In this document: piece by piece, positions 8,094 through 16,478 of the stretch
Layout of the letters: each line of letters opens with the position of its first letter
How positions within the stretch are numbered: position 1 is the first letter of the stretch
Assembly (NCBI GenBank): GCA_029263415.1
Contig: JAJCXN010000009.1
Location: forward strand, 186,001-250,000
Length of the DNA: 64,000 bases
DNA from: Acidobacteriota bacterium
Lineage (GTDB): Bacteria; Acidobacteriota; Thermoanaerobaculia; Multivoradales; Multivoraceae
Reading direction: 5' to 3'
Position numbers and translations under genes: made by a program
The notes under the pieces: generated by a model
Told to the model about the DNA's origin: nothing
The model's database searches: none
The model's input: the letters and a program-made list of their open reading frames with translations, nothing else

Positions 8094-9284
8094 GTGGACC
8101 CGCGGCCTGGGCTCTATGTCCACATCCCGTTCTGCTCCGCGGTTTGCCCGTACTGCGACTTTGCGGTGGTGCGATCACAGCATCCGGGGCGGGTGTCGTT
8201 TGTTGATGGGCTGACTAGGGAAATCGAGTTGGTTGAGCGCGGTGCACACCCGCATGGAGCGGCCTTTGCCTACGCAGAAACCAACGCAATCGGTCCCGAG
8301 GCCGGCAGCTTCAGCACGATCTACTTTGGCGGTGGCACGCCTTCGGCTCTAGCTCCCGAAGAGCTTCAACAGATTCAGGCCGCAATCCGGCGATCACTGT
8401 CGATCGCCACCGACGCGCGCTGGTCGATCGAAGCGAACCCTGAAGACATCAATCCTGAGGCGCTCAAGGCATGGACGAACCTGGGCTTTGACTACCTCAG
8501 CCTTGGCGTGCAGAGCTTTTATGATCCCGCGCTCAAGTTCCTCGGCCGTCGTCACACTGCGGGCCAAGCCAGAGATGCCTGCGCGCTTGCACTTAAGAGC
8601 GACTTCAGCACCGTGTCGATTGATCTGATGATGGGGTTCGAATGCTTGACGCAGGAAGCTTGGGAAGGCGTGCTCACTACTGCGACCGAACTCGGCCCGC
8701 ACCACCTCTCGTGCTACGAACTCACGATTCACGAAGGCACTTCCTTTTGGCGTCGTCAACAAGCGGGCACCCTCGGCCTCATCGACGAGGAAGCGCGTGC
8801 AACTGCGTTTCGCAGTACCGTCGAACGCCTCAGTAGCTGCGGTTACGAACAGTACGAAGTTTCGAACTTCGCCCGACGGGAGGTGGATCGTTCGCCTCAC
8901 AATCAGAAGTACTGGCAATCGATCCCGTACCTCGGTGTAGGGCCGGGAGCTCACTCGTATGACGGCCATCGACGCTGGTGGAACCATCGCGCTCTGAAGG
9001 ACTGGTCTGCTGCGGTTGCCGGCGACCAGAGTCCCATTGCCGAGACCGAAGAGTTGACCGCCGAGCAGCAGCGGCTCGAGTGGCTCCTAACGCGGGTGAG
9101 GACGACACAGGGGCTGGAGCTGGCCGAGTATCGCCAGCGCTTTGGTCGTGGCCTGCTGGAGGAGTACCGCGAATCAACTGAGTCACTTGTAGCGCGAGGC
9201 TTGCTTCGTAAGGAGGCGGGCGCGCTGAAACCCACCCTGGAAGGGTTACTGCTCGCAGATTCCATCGTCATGGAGCTGTCTTGA
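8094..9284 (+). CDS. hemW: Radical SAM heme chaperone HemW
   Basis: A 396-residue radical SAM protein of the HemN/HemW family. HemW binds heme and delivers it to respiratory proteins. It is often misnamed oxygen-independent coproporphyrinogen oxidase. The cluster motif CSAVCPYC is at the N terminus after GLYVHIPF, which gives the CxxxCxxC spacing of HemW. The family segments TIYFGGGTPS, IEANPEDI and SLGVQSF follow. The C-terminal HemW-type winged-helix region is present. The start is a GTG at 8094, 12 bases after lepA, with no strong Shine-Dalgarno sequence, consistent with coupling to lepA translation. Confidence 0.93.
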   Translation: MDPRPGLYVHIPFCSAVCPYCDFAVVRSQHPGRVSFVDGLTREIELVERGAHPHGAAFAYAETNAIGPEAGSFSTIYFGGGTPSALAPEELQQIQAAIRRSLSIATDARWSIEANPEDINPEALKAWTNLGFDYLSLGVQSFYDPALKFLGRRHTAGQARDACALALKSDFSTVSIDLMMGFECLTQEAWEGVLTTATELGPHHLSCYELTIHEGTSFWRRQQAGTLGLIDEEARATAFRSTVERLSSCGYEQYEVSNFARREVDRSPHNQKYWQSIPYLGVGPGAHSYDGHRRWWNHRALKDWSAAVAGDQSPIAETEELTAEQQRLEWLLTRVRTTQGLELAEYRQRFGRGLLEEYRESTESLVARGLLRKEAGALKPTLEGLLLADSIVMELS

Positions 9285-9471
9285 ACGGGGATTCTTCGCC
9301 TGACTCTTGCGCCGAGGTCACGGGCGTGATTCTCTCCGGAATGTAGATTCGGAGTACACGCCATTGAGCCAGTCTCCGAAGCGGGGGTAGGCTCAAAGCC
9401 ACTCTTGGCCCTTCGAAGCTGGTCGATGAAAAGGACGCTCCAACAGATGCCCACGCCGTACTTCTGCCGCC

Positions 9472-10497
9472 ATGACTGAGACTAAACCCACTGTCGCTCT
9501 GTTGACCGGAGGCTCGACCCCTGAACGGCCGGTCGCCCTTGCAGGTGCACGGCAAGTGGTCGACGCGTTGCGTGGCCGAGGTTACGTCGTGCGCGTGTTC
9601 GACACCTGCTCTGGCTACCTAGAGCAGGCGTCCGAATCGGCCGTCATGACCGATGCCGTCGGTCGGACAACCCCAACGCTGAGAGAACTCGAAGACCTGG
9701 CTCAAAAGGAAGATCTTCTGGCGTTGATGACAATGACCGAGCTGCGTACGGCCGATGTCGTGTGGCCTCTTCTCCATGGGCTGCAAGGCGAAGGTGGTGC
9801 GGTGCAGAGCCTGCTGGAGGCGAATGGCATCCCGTTCGTTGGGAGTGATGCTCGAGGAAGCACCCTAGCCATGGACAAGGGTGTGGCGAAGATCTTAATG
9901 GAAGCGGCGGGCGTGCCCACGGCGGCCTGGTCGCTGTGGAGGGTGGGCGACCCGGCGCCAGTCCTTGCTGGATATCCGGTCGTGGTCAAGCCGAGCCGGG
10001 TTGGGTCCACCGTGGGGCTAACGGTGGTAGAGAATGTAGATCAGCTGGATGCTGCGATTGAGTTCGCGATCGGCTACGACGACGAGGTCCTGCTTGAGCA
10101 GTTTGTGCCAGGCCGCGAGCTCACGGTCGGCGTGCTCCGCGATCAAGCACTTTCAGTCGGCGAGATCCGCACCAGCGGAGAGGTTTTTGACTTCGAGAGT
10201 AAATATCAAGCTGGAATGGCCGCGGAGATCTTTCCGGCTGAGATTCCTCGCGAGCTTTCAGAGCACGTTTGTGCGCTTGCACTTGCCACCCATCGAGCAC
10301 TCAAGCTTCGCGATTTTTCCCGCGTTGATTTCCGGTTGGACGCGACGGGCGCCCCCTTGTGTCTCGAAGCGAACACTTTGCCAGGCATGACGTCAACCAG
10401 CTTGTTGCCCCAATCTGCCGCGGCGGCAGGCATCGGCTTTGCCGACCTGTGCGAGATATTCGTCGGTCTAGCCTATGGACGCCTGTCTGAGGTTTAG
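9472..10497 (+). CDS. ddl: D-alanine--D-alanine ligase
   Basis: Joins two D-alanines for peptidoglycan synthesis in the cytoplasm, using an ATP-grasp fold. The 341-residue protein shows the N-terminal LLTGGSTPERPVAL and HGLQGEGGAVQSLLE (usually GEDG; here GEGG). The GSDARGSTLAMDK segment and the C-terminal signature LEANTLPGMTSTSLLPQ, which carries metal ligands and the second-substrate site, are also clear. It stands 187 bp after hemW and is convergent with the phosphatase gene downstream. It lies outside the usual mur/fts cluster. The GEDG to GEGG difference is conservative in location but worth noting. Confidence 0.93.
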   Translation: MTETKPTVALLTGGSTPERPVALAGARQVVDALRGRGYVVRVFDTCSGYLEQASESAVMTDAVGRTTPTLRELEDLAQKEDLLALMTMTELRTADVVWPLLHGLQGEGGAVQSLLEANGIPFVGSDARGSTLAMDKGVAKILMEAAGVPTAAWSLWRVGDPAPVLAGYPVVVKPSRVGSTVGLTVVENVDQLDAAIEFAIGYDDEVLLEQFVPGRELTVGVLRDQALSVGEIRTSGEVFDFESKYQAGMAAEIFPAEIPRELSEHVCALALATHRALKLRDFSRVDFRLDATGAPLCLEANTLPGMTSTSLLPQSAAAAGIGFADLCEIFVGLAYGRLSEV

Positions 10498-10533
10498 GCG
10501 GGTCGCAGGCATTGAAGGTTCTTAGGCGGGTCG
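10494..10533. repeat. 12-bp direct repeat in a convergent gap
   Basis: TTAGGCGGGTCG occurs at 10494-10505, overlapping the ddl stop, and again at 10522-10533. The two copies fill most of the 43-bp gap between convergent genes. No function is evident. Confidence 0.7.
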
Positions 10534-10540
10534 AGGGGTC

Positions 10541-12193
10541 CTAGGGGGGTAAAGGCGCTTGGAATCTGGCGATCACCACGGTGCAGTCATCAACGGGTCG
10601 CTGCCCACAGGCGAAGGTTGCGATGTCGTCCAATAGGGATTCACCGAAGGCATTAATCTCAAGCGCGCGGTGACGTTGCGCGGACTCGCTAAGACGCTCT
10701 GGACCGTACTCACTGCTGTCCGGGTCTTCGGCCTCGGTCAGTCCATCGGTGTAAGCAACCAGCGCATCCCCCGACCGTAGTGTCTCGCGCTCCACAGTGT
10801 ACTGCGAGCCCCGAACTAGACCTAGTGGTCGACCAGCAAGGTCGAGCTTGGTGCAGCCGCCCGACGCTTTGACCAAGAGCGGCGGGTTGTGCCCAGCGTT
10901 GGTGTACTCGAACTGACCCGTTTGCGTGTCGATGACGGCAATGAAGGCGGTTGCGTACTTCTCTGGTGGGCTGCGCTCGTAGAGTCGTCGCGAGACGCTC
11001 TCAAAGATCTCTTTCGTAGATCTGTTCTCTTCGATTGGACCAACCGCGAGGGCTTCGATTGACGCTGTCAGCATCGCTGCCGGGACCCCTTTGCCCGAGA
11101 CGTCAACGACGAGTAGCAGGCAGCGTAGCCCGTCGAGCTGGCTAGTGATCTGGAAGAAGTCACCGGAAACTCCGCGGGACGGAGTGTTGCGAGCGAACAG
11201 CTCAAGGTTCTCGAACTGAGGCAGGGTCTGAGGTAGCAGCGACTCCTGGATCCGTCGCGCAATCTGCAGCTCCTGCTCCAACCGCTGGCGGGCGATAGCT
11301 GCGTGTACCAGCCTGAGGTTGCGCATCTTCAAGGCGGCAACCGAGGCGATCGACGCAAGAAGTTCGAGATCCTCTTCAGTGAACTCGCGAACTGACGCAG
11401 CGCTGCTCGCTACCACCATGCCTAAGCAGCCATGTTCATTGAGCAGCGGCGCGGCGGCCATGGATTGCGGACCGGAGAGAATGAGGCTCTCTGACTGAGA
11501 GAAGCGCTCGTCATTCGCGGCATCTCGAATCAGAGCGGCCATGCCTCGATTGCAGACTTCGTCGATTAGGCTGCGTGAGTAGAGTGGTGGACGGCTGACA
11601 GCGTCATCGGTCGAGCGATGGGCCGCCTGCTGGTACGAGCCATCTGATTCTTGGAAGAAGACGGCGACGTGGTGAGCTGAGAGTAACTCGATCACTTTGC
11701 TCAACAGAATGTCGGTGAGCTGCTCGGACGACAGCGTGGCACCAATCAGCTGATAGACGGCGTTGAGGCGGTGCAGTTTGTGCGCGTAGTCACGCAGACT
11801 TTCAGAGTCAACATCGCCATCCTGGGTGTCCAGATCAACATTTCGCAGGAACTCTGTGGCGGGCCTGAGCACGGTAGCCTGCAGGTCAGCGGTGCTCAAG
11901 TGCGAGGCAACGAAGGCAAGGTCGATACGCGATCCCGAAACGCGGATCGCGTCACCTTCGAAGACTGCAATCGGACCAGCGATGAGCTCGCCGTTAACCT
12001 CGGTTCCGTTGCGCGAGTCGAGGTCTTCAACGTAGGTCTCTCCCTCGCGCTTGAACAAGCGAGCGTGGTGCCGCGATAGGAACGGGTCTGGAATCAACAG
12101 GTCCGAAGTGGACGCTCGACCGATTATCATCGAGTCGGTGTCAAAGACGCGTTCGAAAGACGGCCCGTCGGCTGGTTCGATAAGGAGCTTCAC
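10541..12193 (-). CDS. FHA-GAF-SpoIIE (PP2C-type) serine/threonine phosphatase
   Basis: A 550-residue cytoplasmic signalling phosphatase of the RsbU/SpoIIE type. The N-terminal FHA domain (about residues 1-95) keeps its phosphothreonine-binding residues: GR at 25-26, SRHHA at 40-44 and DSRNGTEVNG at 59-68. A GAF domain follows at about 140-300, then a short coiled linker (LEQELQIARRIQESLLPQ). The PPM/SpoIIE phosphatase domain comes last, with SRGVSGDFFQI, VVDVSGKGVPAAM and GDALVAYTDGLTEA carrying metal-binding aspartates. Such proteins usually act on anti-anti-sigma factors or in partner switching. No STAS or anti-sigma gene is adjacent. The FHA domain suggests input from a Ser/Thr kinase such as the one at 28075, but that link is speculative. 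Confidence 0.92.
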   Translation of the reverse strand: MKLLIEPADGPSFERVFDTDSMIIGRASTSDLLIPDPFLSRHHARLFKREGETYVEDLDSRNGTEVNGELIAGPIAVFEGDAIRVSGSRIDLAFVASHLSTADLQATVLRPATEFLRNVDLDTQDGDVDSESLRDYAHKLHRLNAVYQLIGATLSSEQLTDILLSKVIELLSAHHVAVFFQESDGSYQQAAHRSTDDAVSRPPLYSRSLIDEVCNRGMAALIRDAANDERFSQSESLILSGPQSMAAAPLLNEHGCLGMVVASSAASVREFTEEDLELLASIASVAALKMRNLRLVHAAIARQRLEQELQIARRIQESLLPQTLPQFENLELFARNTPSRGVSGDFFQITSQLDGLRCLLLVVDVSGKGVPAAMLTASIEALAVGPIEENRSTKEIFESVSRRLYERSPPEKYATAFIAVIDTQTGQFEYTNAGHNPPLLVKASGGCTKLDLAGRPLGLVRGSQYTVERETLRSGDALVAYTDGLTEAEDPDSSEYGPERLSESAQRHRALEINAFGESLLDDIATFACGQRPVDDCTVVIARFQAPLPP

Positions 12194-12221
12194 GGGTGCA
12201 GATTCATAGCAGGAACGTTGA

Positions 12222-14030
12222 ATGAGAGTCAGTATATCCAGCGCCGCGTGGCGTGACCGTTTGCGTCTGGGTGTGGCGGTAATCCTGTTGCTAGGACTCG
12301 GTACCCTGGGCGTGTTACGCGCCTACGAACTAGCGAAGTCGCGCACGGTGCCACGCACTGCGATCGGTGAGAGCCGGTGGTTCCACTATGCCACGCAGTC
12401 GCGGGCTGCTGCGGTACTGAGAACTCTTCCACCGGCGCCCTGGGAGCAACTACAAAGCCCCGAAGCCTTCGGCGACTCTGAGCAAGCCTGGTTCCTTGGA
12501 GTCTTGCGCTACGCCTGCCCAGCGTCGGAGGTTCAGCTCGACGGGGGGGATAGCGTGCACGACGACGTGACCTTCAGTCTAATGCCGCCCTGTGTGGCCC
12601 AGTTTCCTCAGTACCTTGAGGCATCAGACACCCAGCAGGAGCGCGGATTGGCCCTAGGCCTAAGAGTGACGGGCTGGGCGCTAGCGTTGCTCTTGTTCGG
12701 ACTGGTGGGGCGAGCAGTATCGGGTGGTGGGGGCCAGCACCGCACACTGAGTGAGCTTTCCACCCAAACCGCACTTGAAGTTGCGGTGGGCTGGGCTTGT
12801 GGTGGTTTGCTCGGTGTCGTGTGCTTTGTCGCAGGGGTGTCTCCCATGTTTGGATTCGCCGCGCTCTCGATCGCCAGCGGTGGGGTCCTCTTCGCACGGC
12901 ATCGGAAAGGACCCGCAGTCCGGGCGTCAGCTGGCTACCGCCGCTTGGCACAAGCATCCATTGTCGAGACTCAACTCGCCGCCGCGATCGGTCTTGGCCT
13001 GGTCGGCTTGGCGCTTGCTAAGGCTTGGTTGAGCCCGATCTGGAGCTGGGATCATCATTTGATCTGGGGCTTTAAGGCTAGGCAGCTGACTGCCGGAGCG
13101 AAGCATTTTCTGCAGCAGTCAGGCTATGAGGCGTCAGCGCCTGACTATCCTCTCTGGTTGCCCATCGCCTCAGGGATAGGAACACTCGGGCGAGTGCCAA
13201 CTTCGCTGGACTTTCATCTCCAGTGGTCAACAGCAGTAGTGCTCAGCACGGTTTTGGTGTGGGGGTTACTCGAGGCGCGCCGGCCAGTAGAACGGTGGTT
13301 GACCCTGGGCTTGATCGCTGCAAGCCCGGTGTTCTGGGACATGGAAGGTCTTGGGCTGGCCGAGGTTCCGCTACTGGTTCTCTCTCTGTCGGCTCTTCTG
13401 AGCGCTTGCCGAAAGAGTAGGCGAGGGCTCGTCACCATCCTCTGTTTGATGGTCATGGTCAACCTCAAGAATGAAGGGCTGGTTCTGGCGGTCGCCCTGA
13501 TCCCGTGTGCCTGGTTGCTGTCGAGGTCGGGCGGTAGCGGATCGCTGGTGCGACTGTGGCCCGTCTCAACATTGGTGGCAGTGCTCGCCTCTCGTTGGCT
13601 GGGTGGGCTCGCCACAGCCCCTGGGACGCCGTTCTTGGGGGGGCAGCCGATTGCTCGGGCGGTAGAGCGAGTTCGCGATCCGGTAGCCGTCCTCGAACCC
13701 GCCTGGAGGCAGGTAGTGGACGGTTCATGGCTTGGGCTGTGGGTGGTACTGCCAGCGATCGCGGTTCTTTTGATTCGATCTCTCGTCCGCGCCCGCTCGC
13801 GTGGCCACTTACTCGGTCGCGCTCTTGGGCAACCGACGCGGGCGAGTGCGGGCTTCGCGCTCTGGGGTGCTGTAGTTGCGGTGATCGCGGTGTATCTCGC
13901 TGTGTACTTCGCGACGTACCTAGATCCCGAGGCACACATTGTGTCGTCGTGGCACCGCATCCTCGGCCCGTTGTTGGTGTGGTCGCTGATTGCATTCAAC
14001 TGGGTGAATCCGTCGGGTGGTGCCCGCTGA
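12222..14030 (+). CDS. Polytopic membrane protein, possible GT-C-type glycosyltransferase
   Basis: A 602-residue integral membrane protein with about ten or more hydrophobic segments. An N-terminal helix (about residues 14-34) is followed by a soluble stretch of about 110 residues and then a long membrane region. After the third hydrophobic block it reads SPIWSWDHHLIWGFKARQLT and then SAPDYPLWLPIASG. Aromatic/acidic W-D and W-x-x-K-A patterns followed by Y-P-L are common in GT-C dolichyl- or undecaprenyl-phosphate-sugar glycosyltransferases. No family could be confirmed from sequence alone. AGGA lies seven bases before the ATG. It is divergent from the phosphatase gene with only 28 bp between start codons, and the small peptide gene follows by 127 bp. 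Confidence 0.6.
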   Translation: MRVSISSAAWRDRLRLGVAVILLLGLGTLGVLRAYELAKSRTVPRTAIGESRWFHYATQSRAAAVLRTLPPAPWEQLQSPEAFGDSEQAWFLGVLRYACPASEVQLDGGDSVHDDVTFSLMPPCVAQFPQYLEASDTQQERGLALGLRVTGWALALLLFGLVGRAVSGGGGQHRTLSELSTQTALEVAVGWACGGLLGVVCFVAGVSPMFGFAALSIASGGVLFARHRKGPAVRASAGYRRLAQASIVETQLAAAIGLGLVGLALAKAWLSPIWSWDHHLIWGFKARQLTAGAKHFLQQSGYEASAPDYPLWLPIASGIGTLGRVPTSLDFHLQWSTAVVLSTVLVWGLLEARRPVERWLTLGLIAASPVFWDMEGLGLAEVPLLVLSLSALLSACRKSRRGLVTILCLMVMVNLKNEGLVLAVALIPCAWLLSRSGGSGSLVRLWPVSTLVAVLASRWLGGLATAPGTPFLGGQPIARAVERVRDPVAVLEPAWRQVVDGSWLGLWVVLPAIAVLLIRSLVRARSRGHLLGRALGQPTRASAGFALWGAVVAVIAVYLAVYFATYLDPEAHIVSSWHRILGPLLVWSLIAFNWVNPSGGAR

Positions 14031-14053
14031 CCAGCGGGCCTGAATACCTCGGC

Positions 14054-14083
14054 TTGCCCGCTCAGAACGACCGCTGGTACACT
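14054..14083 (+). promoter_or_regulatory. Candidate sigma-70-type promoter for the small peptide gene
   Basis: TTGCCC (14054-14059) and TACACT (14078-14083) are separated by 18 bases and lie about 75 bases before the peptide's ATG. Each hexamer matches four of six consensus positions, so this is plausible but not strong. Confidence 0.4.
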
Positions 14084-14093
14084 TTAAGGGGAA

Positions 14094-14108
14094 CCGCCGT
14101 TTGGGCGG
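14094..14108 (+). other. Hairpin in the 5' leader of the small peptide gene
   Basis: CCGCC (14094-14098) pairs with GGCGG (14104-14108) around a five-base loop, just after the expected transcription start. It could stabilise the leader. No T tract follows. Confidence 0.4.
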
Positions 14109-14157
14109 GGACCTCTGATTTGATTTGATTCTAATTGTCCTCGCAGGAGAGCCCCAG

Positions 14158-14376
14158 ATGCCTGACTCCAAGATTCGAACGGCTGCGATGCCCACTCATA
14201 GTGCGCAGGACCGCGCCGCGGAGACGACGACAGCTCAAGGAGCGTCAAGACGTCCTTACGTGGCGCCCCGGATTGTCTCGCGGGAGCCGCTCGAGGCGGC
14301 TGCCAACATCTGTAACCCCGCCTTCGGCGGTAAGGGTGATATCAGCATCTGCTTCGGTGGCACGCTGAACTCATAA
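14158..14376 (+). CDS. Small two-cysteine peptide, possible modified-peptide precursor
   Basis: A 72-residue peptide that begins at the ATG at 14158 with AGGAG at 14145-14149. An in-frame upstream ATG at 14125 lacks a site. The first 30 residues are polar and variable-looking. A more ordered part follows, RRPYVAPRIVSREPLEAAAN, and then a short tail with cysteines at 52 and 65 and glycine pairs (FGGKG, FGGTL). A Y-x-x-P motif followed by a leucine/glutamate helix and a short Cys/Gly tail resembles leader-core layouts of ribosomally made modified peptides. It also resembles unnamed short peptides I remember from Acidobacteriota and Deltaproteobacteria. No maturation enzyme or exporter is adjacent, so function is open. 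It has its own candidate promoter. Confidence 0.6.
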   Translation: MPDSKIRTAAMPTHSAQDRAAETTTAQGASRRPYVAPRIVSREPLEAAANICNPAFGGKGDISICFGGTLNS

Positions 14377-14393
14377 GGTCTGCCACATCCGGG

Positions 14394-14438
14394 TTTCGGG
14401 CTATTGGCTCTCGGGCTATTGGCTCTCGGGCGATTGGG
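14394..14438. repeat. Three tandem 15-bp repeats
   Basis: Three near-identical copies of a 15-bp unit (TCTCGGGCTATTGGC and variants) fill the gap between the small peptide gene and the convergent sigma-54 regulator gene. They do not code for a recognised protein. Confidence 0.8.
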
Positions 14439-14457
14439 GCGGGCTAGAGCCTCTCGA

Positions 14458-16068
14458 TCAGCGAAGACCGTATCGCTTTAGTTTGCGATAAAGAGTCGTC
14501 CGTCCAATTCCGAGTTCTCGGCAGACCTTGGACAGGTTGCCGCCGAGTTGATCGAGCGCAGCAACGATCGCGTCTCGCTCGACATCTTCGAGAGGCCGGA
14601 TTGGATCGGACGCTAGCAGGCGCGACTCAACATCGTCTGGGTGGCGCGTGGCATTGCCAGCGGCTAGGCTCGGGTGGTTCGCCTCGTCCGGTGCTGGCTC
14701 TAAAGCGATCGTAGGGCGATCTAGCGTTTGGCCTTCGACCGTCTGTTGGTCGCTGAGGGCTTCTCTTGTTGTGCCTGCAGCTACGGGTGAGAGTGTCTGG
14801 GCGGCGTTCTCTGTTCCCGCTGCCGAAATAGCTTGGAGCAGCCGTGGCGGCAGATGATCTCGTTCAATGACACCGCCGTCGCTCGCTACCGTCCCGCGCT
14901 GCACGGCATTCTGCAGTTCGCGGACATTGCCAGGCCACGTGTAACGTTGGAGAACTTCTAGCGCTGCTGCACCGATCGATCCTGGAGTTCTCTGCTCACG
15001 GCGGGCGAACTCCCGTTGAAAGAACTTCACAAGTTCAAGAATGTCTCCGGCACGTCGCCTCAGTGGTGGCACCTCCAACTCGAAGACGGCGATCCGAAAG
15101 TAGAGGTCTGCACGGAAGTGCCCTTCGTTGACCTTTTGACCGAGGTCGCGATGGGTGGCTGCAATCAGTCGGAATTCGGAGGTGACCTCCTTATCGCCAC
15201 CGACGCGCACGAAGCGCTGTTCTTGCAGCACACGCAGTAGCTTTGCCTGCGCTGCCGGCGCTAGTTCAGCCACCTCGTCTAAGAAGAGCGTGCCGCGGTG
15301 GGCCTGTTCGAAGCGGCCGGCCCGGCGGGTCGTTGCTCCGGTGAAAGCCCCTTTCTCGTGCCCGAACAACTCGGACTCTTGGAGAGTCTCGGGGATTGCA
15401 GCGCAGTTGACCGGGACGAACGGCCCTGCGCGTCGATGACTCTGCTGATGGAGAGCTTGCGCCACGAGCTCCTTGCCAGTGCCGCTCTCGCCTTGAATTA
15501 GGACCGTGATGTCGCTATTGGAAAGGCGGTCCATCTGGCGGTACAGCGATCGCATGGGTTCGGAGTTACCTACGATGCCAGAGAAGCCGCTCCCAGAGAC
15601 GTCCCTTTCAAGCTGGGCCAGCTTGAGGGTCATGCGGTATGCGTCGATCGCGTGCTGAAGTCGGTTGGCTAGATCCGGGCGATGAATGGGCTTGGGGAGG
15701 TAGTCGTAGGCACCCAGCTTCATCACCTGCACGATGGACTCGACGTTGGTGTCGGCAGTCAAGATCAGGACCGGTAGATCTGGGTGGCGGTCGCGAATCT
15801 GCTCCAGGGTACGGAGGCCACTGAGGCCCGGCATGTTGAGGTCGAGACAGATCGCGTCGGGCAAGAACCGGCCAAGTCCGGCGAGCGCCGTTTGGCCGTC
15901 TTGGAAGGTGTGGACCTGATAGCCCTCGGTGAGCAGCCAACTCTTGACCAGATGACAGAGCGCACGATCGTCGTCGACCACCAAGACTGAGCGCTGCGGC
16001 TCCTCATGTCCGGCGGGTGCAGGTGCGACGTTTGGATCTTGATCGTTGCGGGTCAAAGTGGTCTTCAT
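14458..16068 (-). CDS. Sigma-54-dependent response regulator (NtrC family), orphan
   Basis: A 536-residue transcription activator. The receiver domain (about residues 27-140) has the acidic pocket VVDDD and the phospho-acceptor D76 in AICLDLNMPG. The AAA+ domain (about 165-400) carries Walker A GESGTGKE, the sigma-54 contact loop GAFTGA, and LFLDEV. The Fis-type helix-turn-helix closes the protein (NLSKVCRELGIGRTTLYRKLKRYGL). Between the AAA+ and HTH parts lies an unusually long, low-complexity linker of about 80 residues. No histidine kinase gene is adjacent, so the partner is unknown. The family activates promoters of the -24/-12 type. I did not find a convincing one nearby. Confidence 0.95.
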   Translation of the reverse strand: MKTTLTRNDQDPNVAPAPAGHEEPQRSVLVVDDDRALCHLVKSWLLTEGYQVHTFQDGQTALAGLGRFLPDAICLDLNMPGLSGLRTLEQIRDRHPDLPVLILTADTNVESIVQVMKLGAYDYLPKPIHRPDLANRLQHAIDAYRMTLKLAQLERDVSGSGFSGIVGNSEPMRSLYRQMDRLSNSDITVLIQGESGTGKELVAQALHQQSHRRAGPFVPVNCAAIPETLQESELFGHEKGAFTGATTRRAGRFEQAHRGTLFLDEVAELAPAAQAKLLRVLQEQRFVRVGGDKEVTSEFRLIAATHRDLGQKVNEGHFRADLYFRIAVFELEVPPLRRRAGDILELVKFFQREFARREQRTPGSIGAAALEVLQRYTWPGNVRELQNAVQRGTVASDGGVIERDHLPPRLLQAISAAGTENAAQTLSPVAAGTTREALSDQQTVEGQTLDRPTIALEPAPDEANHPSLAAGNATRHPDDVESRLLASDPIRPLEDVERDAIVAALDQLGGNLSKVCRELGIGRTTLYRKLKRYGLR

Positions 16069-16468
16069 CGATCCTGCAGTCGGTGGAATTAGGTTGGACT
16101 GAATCGATATCTCTGAGGGCTTGATGGTAATCGGCTGTTCGACGAGTGTAGCGCTGTCGCTGAAATCGGGGCAGCTGCGAGCCTCGGGTTTTGCGGAGCG
16201 GGAACTACAGGGCTTCTTCAGTGTTGTGGTTGCTTGATGGGTGAGCGGATTCGATAAGATTCGATCGCGCGTCGAGCGCCGCTCCTGTGGACGGGAGCTC
16301 CGCGCCCCAGCGACCGCTGTTGCACTTTCGTTGGTTTAGGAGCTTCAAGTCGATGAGCGGCTTCGTTCCTTGGTTCGGATGGGCGGCGACTTGAAGAAAA
16401 CGCCAGACCTTTTGATTGTGAATACGCCAAACCGTTCTCCCAAAGTGGGGGTTCCGGTACAGGTTCTC
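16069..16468. other. Gene-free divergent region before the Bat operon
   Basis: About 400 bases lie between the sigma-54 regulator (minus) and moxR (plus). It must hold both promoters. I see a GGAGCTCC palindrome near 16294 and weak AT-rich stretches near 16395-16430, but no promoter that I would call. A TTGCA at 16320 lacks the GG partner needed for a sigma-54 promoter. Open frames here do not look like genes. Confidence 0.5.
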
Positions 16469-16474
16469 GGAGGA
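16469..16474 (+). promoter_or_regulatory. Ribosome binding site for a GTG start of moxR
   Basis: GGAGGA lies four bases before the GTG at 16479, fixing the first gene of the Bat operon. Confidence 0.8.
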
Positions 16475-16478
16475 TTTC

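Noticed and set aside
16319-16324. A sigma-54 -12 element (TTGCA) upstream of moxR
   Set aside because: The needed GG of the -24 element is absent at the correct distance.
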